The notes beneath the pieces were generated by a model. The model was given only the letters and a program-made list of their open reading frames with translations, did no database searches and was not told the DNA's origin. A program made the translations under genes and the position numbers. Below are positions 63,222 to 64,000 of a stretch of DNA of 64,000 nucleotides, piece by piece (within the stretch, counting starts at the first letter, position 1; each line of letters starts with the position of its first letter). The stretch comes from Bdellovibrionia bacterium (GTDB lineage Bacteria > Bdellovibrionota > Bdellovibrionia > Bdellovibrionales > JAGQZY01), in assembly GCA_030427805.1 (NCBI GenBank), contig JAUICP010000002.1:62001-126000 (forward strand), written 5' to 3'.

Positions 63222-63570
63222 AACATTTAACCCGTATTCAGTTTTTAGTAATAACTCTCTCACTCTTTAAATCTAGAAAACGTGAAACCTTTTGAACGTA
63301 CTTACTATTATGTTCTCAATCCCTAGTAGTGATGCACAAGGGATGTGTCTCATTTTGAAACACTCAGCTCTAATAATTTCGTTTTAATGTCAATCTCTTC
63401 GGCTGAGCGCCCTTTATTGTCACTCGCGCTGTTTTTCCAAATTCGTTTTCGTTAGCACACTAAACTCGTTGAATAACTTTACAGGTGAGTTATTCCTGAT
63501 GCTCTATGTACTGTAATTTCCCGTAAAAAGATCAGATCGAGGAATGTTTATTGCTCACTAATACTATGCG
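63222..63570. other. 349-bp divergent intergenic region
   Basis: No coding sequence seen. Contains TGTCTCATTTTGAAACA at 63346-63362 (two differences from the palindrome at 28032), and an 8-bp inverted repeat GAATAACT-(9)-AGTTATTC at 63471-63495. Both could be regulatory for the divergent genes on each side. Confidence 0.45.
63346..63362. promoter_or_regulatory. 17-bp palindrome-like element TGTCTCATTTTGAAACA
   Basis: Two mismatches from the perfect palindrome at 28032-28048. It lies between the divergent EEP-family and lipoprotein genes. Confidence 0.35.
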
Positions 63571-64000
63571 ATGAGTGGTAAACAACTAAATAAGTCTTTA
63601 TCTATATTAATAGTGAAATTTGCGGTGTTAGGCTTTTTCCTTTTCGGATTGAGTGGCTGCGCTACGCTTTTTCAAAATCGAAATAGACAAACACCACCAC
63701 CATCGAGTCACCAATTCCCTCCCCCACAAAATGATGAAGAAGTCATTCCTGCGGTCGCAGAGGGGCCCGAGGCCGAAGTTATACCGGCCGCATTGCCAGC
63801 AGTTGAAGTGACTCCCGAAAGAAACGCTGAAGAAGTGGGGAGCCCTGATCCTGAAGTGGCTGCATTGCCTCCGGCGCGAGACCCAGAGCCTGTAACACCC
63901 ATTCGTGTTCCCGAGCCTGAAAGGGTTGTACCAGAAGAGCCCCAAGGCTTTCCGACCAGTGGATGGACCTGCACTACGAATATGGCAAGCCTGAACCAGT
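63571..64000 (+). CDS. lipoprotein with Pro/Glu-rich region (3' end outside window)
   Basis: Open to the window end with no stop, 143 codons visible. The N-terminus is a lipoprotein signal with LSGC lipobox at residues about 29-32. From residue 45 to 130 the chain is a Pro/Glu/Ala/Val low-complexity spacer with PEP- and EVxP-type repeats, then GWTCTTN begins what may be a folded domain. No ribosome binding site is clear before ATG 63571. A spacer of this type often sets a domain away from the membrane. Confidence 0.7.
   Translation, partial: MSGKQLNKSLSILIVKFAVLGFFLFGLSGCATLFQNRNRQTPPPSSHQFPPPQNDEEVIPAVAEGPEAEVIPAALPAVEVTPERNAEEVGSPDPEVAALPPARDPEPVTPIRVPEPERVVPEEPQGFPTSGWTCTTNMASLNQ

Noticed and set aside
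1-64000. Mobile elements, prophage, CRISPR, restriction-modification or other defence genes
   Set aside because: No transposase, integrase, array of direct repeats or defence-type domains were found in any reading frame I examined.

Overview
This 64 kb window reads as ordinary chromosome from a predatory-type, Gram-negative bacterium of the Bdellovibrionota (Bdellovibrio/Bacteriovorax relatives). Support for that placement: a TIGR02147-family regulator (a family concentrated in Bdellovibrio-like and Fibrobacter genomes), a mitochondrial-type (spd) elongation factor G, several lysine/alanine-rich histone-H1-like tails, many small secreted proteins and lipoproteins of no known family, an outer-membrane LpxD/porin complement, and moderate GC. 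The placement is inference from protein families, not from a marker-gene search. I see no rRNA, tRNA, CRISPR array, insertion sequence or prophage. The first gene is cut at its 5' end and the last at its 3' end.

Layout. 1-1248: end of a dienelactone hydrolase and a small envelope protein. 1283-7809: a chemotaxis cluster, with MCP, CheA, CheW and an unusual CheR-REC-CheB fusion on the minus strand and a divergent CheX-like gene. 7845-13652: M20 peptidase, alpha/beta hydrolase, DUF2799 lipoprotein, HIT protein, PdxH, then a three-gene run of cNMP-fold protein, ThiL and PilZ protein. 13649-16391: a lipoprotein and a secreted HExxH/beta-barrel protein driven with a TIGR02147 regulator. 16562-21628: slyD-aat-recQ on the minus strand and a stand-alone spdEFG1-like fusA. 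21734-27862: secreted unknowns, dcd-CNNM-cutA operon, pyrE, and a 40-residue membrane protein. 28152-33019: branched-chain 2-oxoacid dehydrogenase E1 alpha/beta with a methyltransferase and a divergent acyl-CoA-dehydrogenase-like protein.

33157-43707: Prc-like protease, HAD-like protein, TopA, HAD phosphatase, Tex, IF-1 and a histone-like protein with a Tudor-like end. 43848-48861: LpxD, a metallo-beta-lactamase-fold protein without its metal ligands, a DUF2156 protein and a K+-dependent membrane pyrophosphatase. 49020-57326: small membrane and secreted proteins, a lipoprotein pectate lyase, an RlmL-type methyltransferase, ETF-QO, a Tat-exported DUF2202 protein and a nitrilase-family amidase. 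57401-58554: displaced ribosomal protein genes L24, L28 and S18. 58674-64000: envelope unknowns, a 66-residue gene with a hairpin over its ribosome binding site, an outer-membrane barrel, an EEP-family phosphatase and the start of a Pro/Glu-rich lipoprotein.

No single dramatic new system stands out. The items most worth a second look are the CheR-REC-CheB fusion, the lysine-rich tail on the metabolic enzyme E1 alpha, the histone-like/Tudor-like protein, the TIGR02147 plus HExxH-barrel pair, a recurring 17-bp palindrome TGTCTCATTATGAGACA, and the small hairpin-gated gene at 59252.
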